64,000 nt of DNA, from the NCBI RefSeq assembly GCF_002007485.1, contig NZ_CP015820.1, positions 372,001-436,000 of the forward strand, in the 5' to 3' direction. The first letter of the stretch is position 1, and each line of letters begins with the position of its first letter. The position numbers and the translations under genes were made by a program. Shown piece after piece: positions 19,416-27,860 of the stretch. The DNA comes from Ditibartonella apihabitans (lineage in GTDB: Bacteria > Pseudomonadota > Alphaproteobacteria > Rhizobiales > Rhizobiaceae). The notes beneath the pieces were generated by a model, which ran no database searches, had not been told where the DNA came from, and worked only from the letters and a program-made list of their open reading frames with translations.

Positions 19416-20743
19416 TCAACCTTTTGACGGACCAATGACCAATAAAGCCGGTTCCGGACGAAGTAGCTTTTCTGCGATCGCTTTGACCTGATCACGGGTT
19501 ACAGCCTCAATAAGTGCGCGTCTTTGATCAATATAATCAATAGGTAATTTTTCATCCTGCAAGCCGACGAGTGTTGCCGCAATTTCCGAGGATGACCCCA
19601 TATTTTGCACAGCATAAGAACCGATCACGTAACTTTTTGCATCTTCGAGTTCTTGTTCGCTCACACCTTCATCGGCCATTCTTTTCACTTCATTACGAAT
19701 GGTTGCAAGGGTTTTTTGAGCTTCACTCGAACGGGTGCCGGTAGAAATAGCCAAACTTGCCGAATGGTCATAAAGCATCAAAGACGAACCGACAGTATAA
19801 GCAAGGCCGCGTTTTTCACGTACTTCCGAGAACAGGCGCGAGGTAAGACCGGGCCCACCCAGAACATAATTCATCAAATAGGCAGCAAAAAAGTCCGGAT
19901 CATTACGTTTGATACCGGGGTAAACAAGCATCAAGGATGTTTGTGGCAAATCATAATTGACATTCGCCATACCACCCAGATTGAGTTTTGCTTCTTCTAC
20001 TTTTTGAAGCACGGCTTTCTCTGGCAAGTCGCCAAATATTTGATCAATGATTGTTGCGGCATCGTCGGGTGAAACAGGGCCTACAATGCCAATATGGATA
20101 TTGTCGCGGGCAAACATGTTGTGATGTGCTTTGACGAGATCATCGTGATTTATGCTTGTCAGCGTTTCGGGTGTTCCTTCTCCGCGACGGGCATAAGGAT
20201 GCTTGCCGTAGATCAAGGTCAAAAGGCGATTTTGGGCAATGGTTTTCGGGTCTTTTTCAGATGCTTTGAGTTCAGCCACCAATTGTTCACGAATACGATC
20301 AATAGCGTCATCATCAAAGCGGGGCTTCTGAACAGCAAGTGCAAGCAGGTTGAAAGCCTCTTTGCGATTATCGGCGAGCACTTTCATGCTGCCGCGCATC
20401 CGGTCACGATTGACCGAAAATGCCATTTCTGCACCGAGATCATCAAGCCGGCCCTGAAAGGACTGGGAGTCAAAATCACCGGCACCTTCATCAAAAAGTC
20501 CGGTCATCAGATTTGCCAAACCTTCTTTGCCTTCCGGATCCTGTGTTGTTCCACCACCAATAGAAAATTGGATTGCTACAACCGGCACGGTTCTATCTTC
20601 AACGAGCCAGCCATGGATCCCTTTTTTTGATGTCACATTTTCTATATTCAAGGCACTTGCGGTTGTTATTCCCAAACCGAGACTCAAAAAAGCGAGAATG
20701 CAAGGATTGAAGCACAATGAAAAATATTCGATTTCTTGTTCAT
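19416..20743 (-). CDS. M16 family peptidase, non-catalytic partner (probable frameshift near start)
   Basis: Second member of an M16 (insulinase-like) pair. The body (from the SALNIENV segment to the stop, ~440 aa) is intact. The zinc motif HxxEH is replaced by GLANLMTGLFDEGAGD, so it should be the inactive or supporting half of a heterodimer with the upstream M16 protein. The best start is ATG 20743, eight bases after the upstream stop and preceded by GAGGA. That frame gives MNKKSNIFHCASILAFSLF and then stops. Adding one T to the TTTTTT tract at 20686-20691 would join it to LSLGLGITTASA, making a perfect signal peptide. As given, translation needs a rare start (TTG at 20713) or an ATG inside the previous gene. 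Confidence 0.8.
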
Positions 20744-20751
20744 AGCAATCC

Positions 20752-22224
20752 TCATTTGTTTTTCTTGCTTTGATTGATATTTGCGGATGTTCTTTCGCCA
20801 ACCGGAGGTAACAAATAGCTGGTAACGCTTTTGTCGGGATCAAGATAGCGATTGGCGACCGCTTTTATATCATCTGTTGTCACTTCTTTCAGTCTATCGG
20901 GCCAATGCGTTACATCTTCTATAGTCATTCCAACCGAAAGGGAGCTGCCGTAAATTTGCGCGAGACCGGAAGGGCTGTCCAGTGAAAAAATCATATTCTT
21001 GATAAAGCGGTTGCGTGCCTGATCAAGTTCGGACTTTGTCACGCCATTTTTCCGGATTTCGGCAAGCTCATGAGCAATTTGTTCTTGAACATTTTCAAGA
21101 CTTGCACCTCCCCGCGGCATTCCATAGAGGTAAAATACACCGTCGTCGACTGCATTGCCGCTATAATTTGCGCCCACTGACGCGGCCGAACCGGTTTTTA
21201 CAACCAATGACTGGTAGAGCCGTCCACGTGGTGCACCACCGAGAATCTCTCCAAGCAAATCGAGTGCTTGAGCCTCTTTTTTGTCTTTTGCATTGTGATA
21301 GGAAGGAACCACCCACATTTTTTGGAAACTTGGCTCGGTGACACGCGGGTCGTGCATTGTCACTGTGCGCAGCGTTTGCTTTTCAGGCTCCTGAGGGCGA
21401 ATACGCGGACCAATCTGTGAACGGACAGGTAGTTTCCCGTAGATCTCTGTCGCGAGTTCACGCACTTTCTCGGCCGTAACATCACCGGAAATAATGAGGG
21501 TTGCATTGTTCGGGGTATAATATTTGTTATAGAAAGCGATCGCGTCATCGCGTGTCAGCTTTTCCATTTCCTGTTTCCAGCCGATCACCGGATTATGGTA
21601 GGGACTGTTCATAAATAATGTTGCCCGCGTTTCCTCGGCTAGCATTGCATCCGGATTATTATCGGTACGCATACGTCTTTCTTCAATGATCACGTTTCTT
21701 TCCGGCGCTATCACTTCGTCTGTCAAAACCAGATTTTCCATCCGGTCTGCTTCGAATTCCATAATTGTTTCGAGATAATCGGAAGCAACGCTTTGATAGT
21801 AACCGGTGTAATCATAATAGGTGAAAGCGTTTTCTTCGCCGCCGATTTTGGCAATGAATTTCGAAAATTCGCCATCTTTATGATTTGCTGTGCCTTTGAA
21901 CATTAAATGTTCAAGGAAATGGGCAATGCCGGTATGCCCCTTCGGTTCGTCGGCAGAACCGACATGATACCAGATCATTTGCGTGACAACGGGTGCCCGA
22001 TGATTTTCAATCACGACAACTTGAAGGCCATTTTTCAAGGTGAAGCTTTGCGTCGGACCCGATTTTGTGATTTCCGGAAGATCCGGAGTGGTTGAAGTTG
22101 TCATTTGTGACTCTGTCGGGGTTTTCTCGCTCGTTTCCGCTGCATAAAGAGGAAAAAGCGCGCTCGTAGATAAAAGAACGCCAAACGTCGCTTTCAAAAA
22201 CGTTTTTCTCAACAATTCAGGCAC
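20752..22224 (-). CDS. M16 family zinc metallopeptidase (catalytic)
   Basis: Periplasmic insulinase-type peptidase, 490 aa from GTG 22224. It has an N-terminal signal peptide (LLRKTFLKATFGVLL to PLYAA), the zinc-binding motif HFLEH in GIAHFLEHLMFKGT, and a downstream glutamate ligand region YLETIMEFEADRMENL. GTG 22224 is preferred over GTG 22254 because GAGAGGA lies eight bases before it. The first 44 residues after the signal are Thr/Ser/Pro-rich. The second, motif-less M16 gene follows at once, as in the usual pairs. The gene starts right after rsmD in the same direction. Confidence 0.92.
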   Translation of the reverse strand: MPELLRKTFLKATFGVLLSTSALFPLYAAETSEKTPTESQMTTSTTPDLPEITKSGPTQSFTLKNGLQVVVIENHRAPVVTQMIWYHVGSADEPKGHTGIAHFLEHLMFKGTANHKDGEFSKFIAKIGGEENAFTYYDYTGYYQSVASDYLETIMEFEADRMENLVLTDEVIAPERNVIIEERRMRTDNNPDAMLAEETRATLFMNSPYHNPVIGWKQEMEKLTRDDAIAFYNKYYTPNNATLIISGDVTAEKVRELATEIYGKLPVRSQIGPRIRPQEPEKQTLRTVTMHDPRVTEPSFQKMWVVPSYHNAKDKKEAQALDLLGEILGGAPRGRLYQSLVVKTGSAASVGANYSGNAVDDGVFYLYGMPRGGASLENVQEQIAHELAEIRKNGVTKSELDQARNRFIKNMIFSLDSPSGLAQIYGSSLSVGMTIEDVTHWPDRLKEVTTDDIKAVANRYLDPDKSVTSYLLPPVGERTSANINQSKKNK

Positions 22225-22250
22225 AGGCAAATCCTCTCGCGAATGTATGA

Positions 22251-22820
22251 TCACAATTGTAACATATATATATAAATAATTGTGCCACCATAATGGCGCT
22301 CGTCGTCAAGCTTAAAAATGTCGGGTAAGCGAATTGTGGCTTCTTTTGTCTCTTCAAGCACAAAAAGCGCATTGTTTCTTACCCATTGGCCTTCGATAGC
22401 GGCAGAAAAAGCTTTTTCTCCCAGACCATGCCCATATGGCGGGTCGGCAAAAACAACATCGAAGGGTTGCATTGTTCCGATCTGTCCTAAACGGGTTGCA
22501 TCACGGCGCAATAGTCGGGTAACGCCTTGTAATCGGAAGGCTTCTATATTTTCATGAATTAGCCCGCGCCCCTCAACCGACTGTTCGACAAAGGTGCATG
22601 TTTCTGCACCGCGCGAAAGTGCTTCTATGCCGAGCGCTCCGGTTCCTGAAAAGAGATCAAGCACGCGTTTGCCATTCCAGAAATTCTCTTGTCGCGATCC
22701 CAGAATATTGAACAGGCTTTCACGCGTGCGATCTGTTGTCGGACGGATTGCCTGTCCTGTGGGCGTTGCAAGATGGCGTCCGGAGAACTTACCGCCGACG
22801 ACCCGCACCTGATCCTCCAT
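22251..22820 (-). CDS. rsmD: 16S rRNA (guanine(966)-N(2))-methyltransferase RsmD
   Basis: SAM-dependent methyltransferase of the small ribosomal subunit; 189 aa from ATG 22820, close to the family length. Motif I is VLDLFSGTGALGIEALSRG and the catalytic motif IV is FADPPYG. RVVGGKFSGRHLATPTG at the start is typical of RsmD. A longer reading from GTG 22883 adds 21 residues with no family resemblance. The 5' end overlaps the pseudouridine synthase gene by 32 bp, and both act on rRNA. The C-terminus ends in an unusual YIYMLQL over a TATATATATA run at about 22263. Confidence 0.9.
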   Translation of the reverse strand: MEDQVRVVGGKFSGRHLATPTGQAIRPTTDRTRESLFNILGSRQENFWNGKRVLDLFSGTGALGIEALSRGAETCTFVEQSVEGRGLIHENIEAFRLQGVTRLLRRDATRLGQIGTMQPFDVVFADPPYGHGLGEKAFSAAIEGQWVRNNALFVLEETKEATIRLPDIFKLDDERHYGGTIIYIYMLQL

Positions 22821-24732
22821 TTGACCGTCCGGAACGTTGGCTACGGGAACGTTCTCTATCGGAACGTCCGTTTCCTTTGGCACCGCCTTTACGATCTAGA
22901 AATTTGCCTGCTTTCTCGGACTTGCCGGTAAAAGCTTTCTTCCCGCTGCGGTCATTTTTTGAAGAAAATGGTTTTTCGGAACGATTGCCGGAAAAACGGG
23001 ATGATCTTTTCTGGTTCTGCTCTTCCGGATTTTTCTTCCCGTAATGACGGCGTGGAAAGTCAAATCCACCTTCGTGATGTTCAGAAGAACTGCGATAGTT
23101 TTTTCGAGGGTGATCAAACTTCCGTTCAGGGGCATTAAATTCCCGCTTTTCGGAAAATTTCCGCTCTGTATTATATTTTCTTGCCGGTCTTTCGCCAGCT
23201 CCCCCTGAATGATGCTGAAACTGTTTTTTCCCGCCTTCAAAACCACGGTCGTGACTATAGCCGGACCGCTCTTTTATTGCTCCAGCATAATTTCCGGTTT
23301 TCTTATAATCCCGATTCTTTCTATCGCCCCGTGACGCATCATCATCTTCAAACGAGCGGTCTTTCCGGAATTTCTGTTTGAAATCGGGTTTGCGGTTCGA
23401 TTTGTCGAAATGTTTCTCACGGTGGTTGAAATGTGTGTCGCTTTCACCCTGTGAAGCGCGATGAGGATGACGGCGGGCGGCTCTTTCTTCAAAGCCGTTG
23501 TCGTTTCTTTCCTCTTCGTCTCTCATGCGCCAGAATTTTTTATGCGCGGTTTGAGGGCGGGCACCGGGAGCCATCCAGACATTGGCGCTACGCAATCGTT
23601 GCGGTTCTGCTTCAGGCTTTTTCTCGAAAGCTTTCTTAAGGGGAGCAGAACTTCTCACGAATTTACCGCCCCGTTTATTGAAACTGTCCGGCCTTGTTGA
23701 AAGCTGGTCGCGGCCACGTTCGGCAAAATCGGCTTTTTTCCAGCGTCTATTAAAGCGGGGTGCTTCCGGTGTTGAAGAAATCCAGCCGTCATCCGAAACA
23801 GTAGGCTTTTCACGCGGCTTTTGTTCTCCAACAACAGGGGCATTGGAAAAAGGCTTCAAAATTGGCAAATCGAAATCGGCATTGGCCTCTTCGATAAGGC
23901 GTTCGCCTAATTGGTCGCGCAGTGTGCGCCCTTTCAATTCGCGCACAGCGCCTTCTTCAAGATCGGCAAGTTGAAATGGGCCGAACGAGATGCGGATAAG
24001 GCGCGTGACAGTCAAGCCCAGAGCGCCCAGAATATTCTTGACCTCGCGGTTTTTACCTTCTCTTAAAGCCATTGTCAGCCAGACATTTGTTCCTTGTTCG
24101 CGCTCAAGTGTTGCTTCTACAGCACCGTAAAAAATGCCATCTATGGCAATACCATCTTTCAACGCGTCAAGATCGGCTTGCGTGACTTTGCCGTGTGCAC
24201 GGACACGATATTTGCGCACCCAGCCGGTTGATGGCAATTCAAGAACCCGCGCAAGCCCCCCGTCATTAGTAAGGAGCAACAAACCTTCGGTGTTGATATC
24301 GAGTCGCCCGACCGAAAGTACGCGTGGCATACCTTCCGGAAGACTGTCGAATACAGTTGGCCGACCTTCCGGATCGCGGTTGGTCGTCACCAGTCCTGCG
24401 CGTTTATGGTAAAGCCAGACGCGGGTGCGCTCAATGGGGGGCAAAGGTTTTCCATCAACAGTAATTGCATCGGTGCGTTTGACATTGAACGCGGGAGTAT
24501 CAAGAACCTTGCCATTAACCGCAATACGACCTGCGGCAATCATGGTTTCGGCATCACGCCGCGAAGCTATTCCGGCACGTGCCAATCTTTTGGCAATGCG
24601 TTCACTGCCATCACTTTCATCACCGGTTTTTACCTTCGGGGCTTTTTTGTCTTTTTTTCCACGTGGGTCGAAATTATTTCTTGTGTCCCCCGTGTCGTTT
24701 TGCGGTTTCTTATTGCCGCGATCATATGTCAT
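22789..24732 (-). CDS. RsuA/RluB-family pseudouridine synthase with long disordered tail
   Basis: rRNA pseudouridine synthase, 647 aa against ~250-300 for the catalytic family. Residues 1-42 are charged and low complexity, an S4 RNA-binding domain covers about 43-90, and the catalytic aspartate is D145 in VGRLDINTEGLLLLTNDG. Further conserved parts are GWVRKYRVRAHG and REGKNREVKNILGALG. From about residue 300 the protein is a 340-residue Arg/Lys/Ser/Gly/Phe-rich tail without domains, probably RNA-binding and unstructured. Homology best fits RluB (23S U2605), but the target site is inferred. It is divergent from tadA, and rsmD follows. Confidence 0.9.
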   Translation of the reverse strand: MTYDRGNKKPQNDTGDTRNNFDPRGKKDKKAPKVKTGDESDGSERIAKRLARAGIASRRDAETMIAAGRIAVNGKVLDTPAFNVKRTDAITVDGKPLPPIERTRVWLYHKRAGLVTTNRDPEGRPTVFDSLPEGMPRVLSVGRLDINTEGLLLLTNDGGLARVLELPSTGWVRKYRVRAHGKVTQADLDALKDGIAIDGIFYGAVEATLEREQGTNVWLTMALREGKNREVKNILGALGLTVTRLIRISFGPFQLADLEEGAVRELKGRTLRDQLGERLIEEANADFDLPILKPFSNAPVVGEQKPREKPTVSDDGWISSTPEAPRFNRRWKKADFAERGRDQLSTRPDSFNKRGGKFVRSSAPLKKAFEKKPEAEPQRLRSANVWMAPGARPQTAHKKFWRMRDEEERNDNGFEERAARRHPHRASQGESDTHFNHREKHFDKSNRKPDFKQKFRKDRSFEDDDASRGDRKNRDYKKTGNYAGAIKERSGYSHDRGFEGGKKQFQHHSGGAGERPARKYNTERKFSEKREFNAPERKFDHPRKNYRSSSEHHEGGFDFPRRHYGKKNPEEQNQKRSSRFSGNRSEKPFSSKNDRSGKKAFTGKSEKAGKFLDRKGGAKGNGRSDRERSRSQRSGRSNGGSGAGRRR

Positions 24733-24909
24733 CTCACATCATCCTTTAGAAGCACCGGGGGCGCATTGTTCATTTTTTTACCGCTCTAGCTTATTTTTTT
24801 CTGATATGGAATCTCTTTCGTCAGTTGTTTTTGATAAACTGTCATAAATGACATAAACGGCGTATAAAATCCAATTGTTCCGGCGCTTCAAAATGATTAA
24901 AAGGCAAAA

Positions 24910-25359
24910 ATGACAAAAACGCCAATGGAAATAGCACTTGAAGAAGCAATTTCGGCAAATGCCAATGACGAAGTGCCGGTTGGCGCCGTGATTGTCAAGG
25001 ACGGACAGGTGATCGCCAAGGCTTCCAATCTCACGCATAAAAAGTTTGATCCGACAGGTCACGCGGAAATGCGGGTTATTCGTTTGGCATGCGAGGCGCT
25101 TCGAAGCGAGCGATTGGTCGATTGCGACCTTTATGTGACATTGGAGCCCTGTACAATGTGCGCAGCTGCCATATCTTTTGCCCGTATCAGGAGACTTTAT
25201 TTTGCTGCAAGCGACGAAAAAGGTGGTGCGGTTGAGCATGGTGTCCGCTTCTATAGCCAGCCAACATGTCATCATCGTCCGGAAGTTTATTCGGGCTTGG
25301 GCGAAAGACAGGCTTCCCGGTTGCTCAAAAATTTTTTTGCTGGAAAAAGAGAAGAATGA
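24910..25359 (+). CDS. tadA: tRNA-specific adenosine deaminase TadA
   Basis: Zinc enzyme that deaminates A34 to inosine in tRNA-Arg(ACG); 149 aa, the standard length. The active site is complete: HAE at residues 51-53 (His ligand, catalytic Glu) and PCTMC at 80-84 (two Cys ligands). The start ATG at 24910 has AAAAGGC upstream. The stop overlaps the start of the aldo/keto reductase gene, so both are in one transcript. It is divergent from the pseudouridine synthase, a common arrangement in Rhizobiales. Confidence 0.96.
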   Translation: MTKTPMEIALEEAISANANDEVPVGAVIVKDGQVIAKASNLTHKKFDPTGHAEMRVIRLACEALRSERLVDCDLYVTLEPCTMCAAAISFARIRRLYFAASDEKGGAVEHGVRFYSQPTCHHRPEVYSGLGERQASRLLKNFFAGKREE

Positions 25360-26192
25360 TGAAAACAGTAACATTCCCGAATGGTTCGATCGTACCGGCT
25401 TTAGGACAGGGGACATGGGGTATGGGAGAGGGGATTTCTCCCGCAGACATTGAAGCTGATTCTCTGCGTGCAGGCCTTGATCTCGGATTGAAGCTCATTG
25501 ATACGGCTGAAATGTATGGAAATGGTGGTTCCGAAAGAGTGGTTGGTAAAGCGCTTGCCGGGCGACGTGACGATGCCTTTGTTGTTTCAAAAGTTTTGCC
25601 AAGCCATGCTTCAAGAAAAGGCACAATCGAAGCATGCGAACGCAGCCTTAAAAATTTAAAAATCGAAAAAATCGACCTTTATCTTCTGCATTGGCAAAGC
25701 AGCGTGCCTTTGAGCGAAACCGTGGAAGCTCTGGAAAAACTTGTCACACAAGGCAAAATCGGCGCATGGGGGGTAAGCAATTTCGATACCGCACTCATGG
25801 AAAATCTTGCACAAATAGCCCCAAAAGGACACATTGCGACCAACCAGATACTTTATAATTTGTCACGTCGAGGACCGGAATTCGATCTTATCCCATGGTG
25901 TGAAGACCATAATATTCCGGTTATGGCCTATGCACCGATCGAACAGGGCCGGATCATGAAAAACCATGATCTTCTGGATCTTGCGGGAAAGCTCAATGTT
26001 GCACCATCAGTTCTTGCTCTTGCTTGGGTTATCCGCAATCCGCTGATGATTGCCATTCCGAAGACCTCGTCAATTAAACATTTGCGTGAAAACACCAAAG
26101 CGCTTGATCTCACACTCGATCACGATGTCCTGCAAGCTCTTGATAAAATATTTTTGCCACCGACACGAAAACAGCCGCTCGAAGTTATTTGA
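25356..26192 (+). CDS. Aldo/keto reductase
   Basis: NADPH-dependent aldo/keto reductase, 278 aa. The catalytic tetrad is visible: Asp in LIDTAEMYGNGGSE with its Tyr, Lys in FVVSKVLPSHASR and His in LYLLHWQ. The C-terminal cofactor segment is IPKTSSIKHLRENTKAL. The start is the ATG at 25356, which overlaps the tadA stop codon (ATGA); the ATG at 25359 is an alternative. The reading frame is open further upstream inside tadA, but that part has no family similarity. The substrate is unknown; it resembles the YeaE/MorB-like bacterial group. Confidence 0.9.
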   Translation: MMKTVTFPNGSIVPALGQGTWGMGEGISPADIEADSLRAGLDLGLKLIDTAEMYGNGGSERVVGKALAGRRDDAFVVSKVLPSHASRKGTIEACERSLKNLKIEKIDLYLLHWQSSVPLSETVEALEKLVTQGKIGAWGVSNFDTALMENLAQIAPKGHIATNQILYNLSRRGPEFDLIPWCEDHNIPVMAYAPIEQGRIMKNHDLLDLAGKLNVAPSVLALAWVIRNPLMIAIPKTSSIKHLRENTKALDLTLDHDVLQALDKIFLPPTRKQPLEVI

Positions 26193-26256
26193 TAAAAGTA
26201 AAGTTTGAAAGTCGAACGCTTCGAATGATCGGCTGGAAATGGTGAAAAACACTGTA

Positions 26257-26284
26257 TAACAAGCATGACATAACAAGCATGACA
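26257..26284. repeat. Two tandem copies of a 14-bp unit
   Basis: TAACAAGCATGACA occurs at 26257-26270 and again directly at 26271-26284. It is flanked by ACTGT and CAGT plus TTTTTTT, so the whole can form a loose hairpin with a U tract about 60-100 bp after the aldo/keto reductase. It is either a terminator or a slippage duplication. Confidence 0.6.
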
Positions 26285-26823
26285 GTTTTTTTGCCCCCAA
26301 GAAAACGAAGAAGATTTTAAAATCTTGAACCTGAAAAGGGGGGAAAACACCTATTTTAGGATATCCAATCCGTTCGGGAAGTCTAACCTATTCCTGAATA
26401 GTCTGTTTAATCAATGACCGGTTTGGAGACACAACCGGAAATTTTTATTGACTGAAGATTGGCTTATCAAGCATTCGAAACAAGTGAGCGAATGAAACAG
26501 AGAATACTATTTTTATCATGCGTTTTATGAATAAAAATGAACGATAAGGCTTTCACCCGAGGCGGGCTTTCGGGGTGGTCGAATAGCGGCATTTATCGAG
26601 ACAAATAGATTATATATATGCACCCATCGCCATAGCCGTTTGATAGGGCGAAAAGTTTCAATCCGGAACCGGCTGGAACATCGTGCTACAAGTTCCGAGT
26701 TTTTCACATTGTTGATGTAACATGTGATGAGTGAGGTCAATGGAACATGCGGCAAAAAAGGTAATATGACGTGTGACGGGAGGGTCAGACGTTTTGAACA
26801 GAAAAACGGAGTGACTTCGCCGG

Positions 26824-26860
26824 TGTTTTAGTTAAAAAAATGAATGTTTTAGTTAAAAAA
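26824..26860. repeat. Direct repeat of TGTTTTAGTTAAAAAA
   Basis: A 16-bp unit at 26824-26839 and 26845-26860, 5 bp apart, in AT-rich non-coding sequence. No function is recognised. Confidence 0.6.
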
Positions 26861-26969
26861 CGAACAGTCCTCATGCCCTTCAAATAAATAAAATCCAACT
26901 TTCCCCTATCGGAAAAGGACAGGAGTGTCTCGACAAAAGAATAAAGATTTCAGGGGGCAGCCTTGATAT

Positions 26970-27665
26970 TTAGAAAGGCCACCAGCTCTTTTTGCCGGAG
27001 CTTTCTTTGAGTGCTTTTTTCCTCTCACGCTCTTTTTTCGCTTCATCCTCGCCTTTATCTCCAACTGGTGCGGAGGCAGCCGGTTGACGATAACTCAAAG
27101 GCGGTTCGCTTAAATATTTGCGTGTGGTTGGAGAGCCGCCTTCATTTTCTTTTTTGCGGCGTAAATATTCGGCACGTTGTTCCTTATCGTTATTGACTTG
27201 CTCGTTGCGATGAATACCGTCAAGCCATTCCGTCGATCCGGTAGGTTTTGTTTCTTTGCCGCTATCAGGAACAATCGGGGAAACATAATTCGGATTGTTC
27301 TGGTTCGCCGTTGCTTCGTCGCGCAATCTCTGCCGCTTTTGTTCCGGCGATTCCGGCCAATCCGGTGTTCCGGTTTGGGCGACGTTGGTTTGCGGTTGTG
27401 GCAGAACGCCTTTTGTGCCGGGAGCCGGACGGACAAGCTCGGGGCGCGGCTTGGTGTCAACCTGATTTTTATTGGTGTTGGATCTGATTGATGCAATATT
27501 CGAAAAATCGTCAATCAGTTGCTTGCCCGTGGATTTATCTGTTCCATAAGTCGGACTGGAAACACCACATCCTGTCAGCATAAGACCGGCCGTAACCATA
27601 CTCGATACAATAAATGCTACTTCGCGTTTCTTCACTGCTAATCCGTTTCCCGGCTGTGCCGCCAA
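26970..27665 (-). CDS. Conserved hypothetical lipoprotein downstream of ileS
   Basis: 231 aa; the function is not recognised. An N-terminal hydrophobic signal (about 14-31) ends in lipobox LTGC, so it should be lipid-anchored in the periplasm. The rest is hydrophilic, Pro/Gln/Lys-rich and probably mostly unstructured, with a highly charged segment (DEAKKERERKKALKESSGKK) ending in SWWPF. In-frame alternative starts exist near residue 11 (GTG) before KKREVAF. It lies behind ileS in the same direction with a ~195-bp gap containing a hairpin. It resembles Rhizobiales lipoproteins known only from genomes. Confidence 0.75.
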   Translation of the reverse strand: MAAQPGNGLAVKKREVAFIVSSMVTAGLMLTGCGVSSPTYGTDKSTGKQLIDDFSNIASIRSNTNKNQVDTKPRPELVRPAPGTKGVLPQPQTNVAQTGTPDWPESPEQKRQRLRDEATANQNNPNYVSPIVPDSGKETKPTGSTEWLDGIHRNEQVNNDKEQRAEYLRRKKENEGGSPTTRKYLSEPPLSYRQPAASAPVGDKGEDEAKKERERKKALKESSGKKSWWPF

Positions 27666-27819
27666 AAATTGCTTTCACCATTCCACCCTGAGGCAGATAA
27701 CAACCATGATTTTGTGCCGTTCATTAGCACCTATAGTCCATTTCCATATCATGACATATGCCTCTACGGCAATCCCTACCAACCAGGAAGTAGTGAAGTT
27801 CACTCAAGAGACAGTCTTC

Positions 27820-27853
27820 ACTGGCAAAGAGGAAAACTTTGCCAGTCTTTTTT
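27820..27853 (+). terminator. Orphan plus-strand terminator hairpin
   Basis: Perfect 10-bp stem ACTGGCAAAG (27820-27829) / CTTTGCCAGT (27837-27846) with loop AGGAAAA. On the plus strand it is followed by CTTTTTTATT. Both neighbouring genes are on the minus strand, and the minus-strand side lacks a U tract. It therefore looks like the end of a short plus-strand transcript starting between 27666 and 27800. Confidence 0.65.
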
Positions 27854-27860
27854 ATTGAGA

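Larger units (their letters stand above)
26193..26969. other. 777-bp gene-free interval
   Basis: No credible gene on either strand between the aldo/keto reductase and the lipoprotein gene. Visible structure is limited to a 14-bp tandem repeat at 26257-26284, followed by a T run that may act as the tadA operon terminator, and a 16-bp direct repeat at 26824-26860. It may be decayed sequence. Confidence 0.45.

Noticed and set aside
22262-22277. TATATATATA run at the end of rsmD as a phase-variation tract
   Set aside because: It lies in the last codons of rsmD, so slippage would only alter the final residues and the overlap with the next gene's leader; weak evidence.
26525-26755. 76-aa minus-strand frame in the 777-bp gap
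   Set aside because: Codon pattern is random-looking and no known domain is seen; not supported as a gene.
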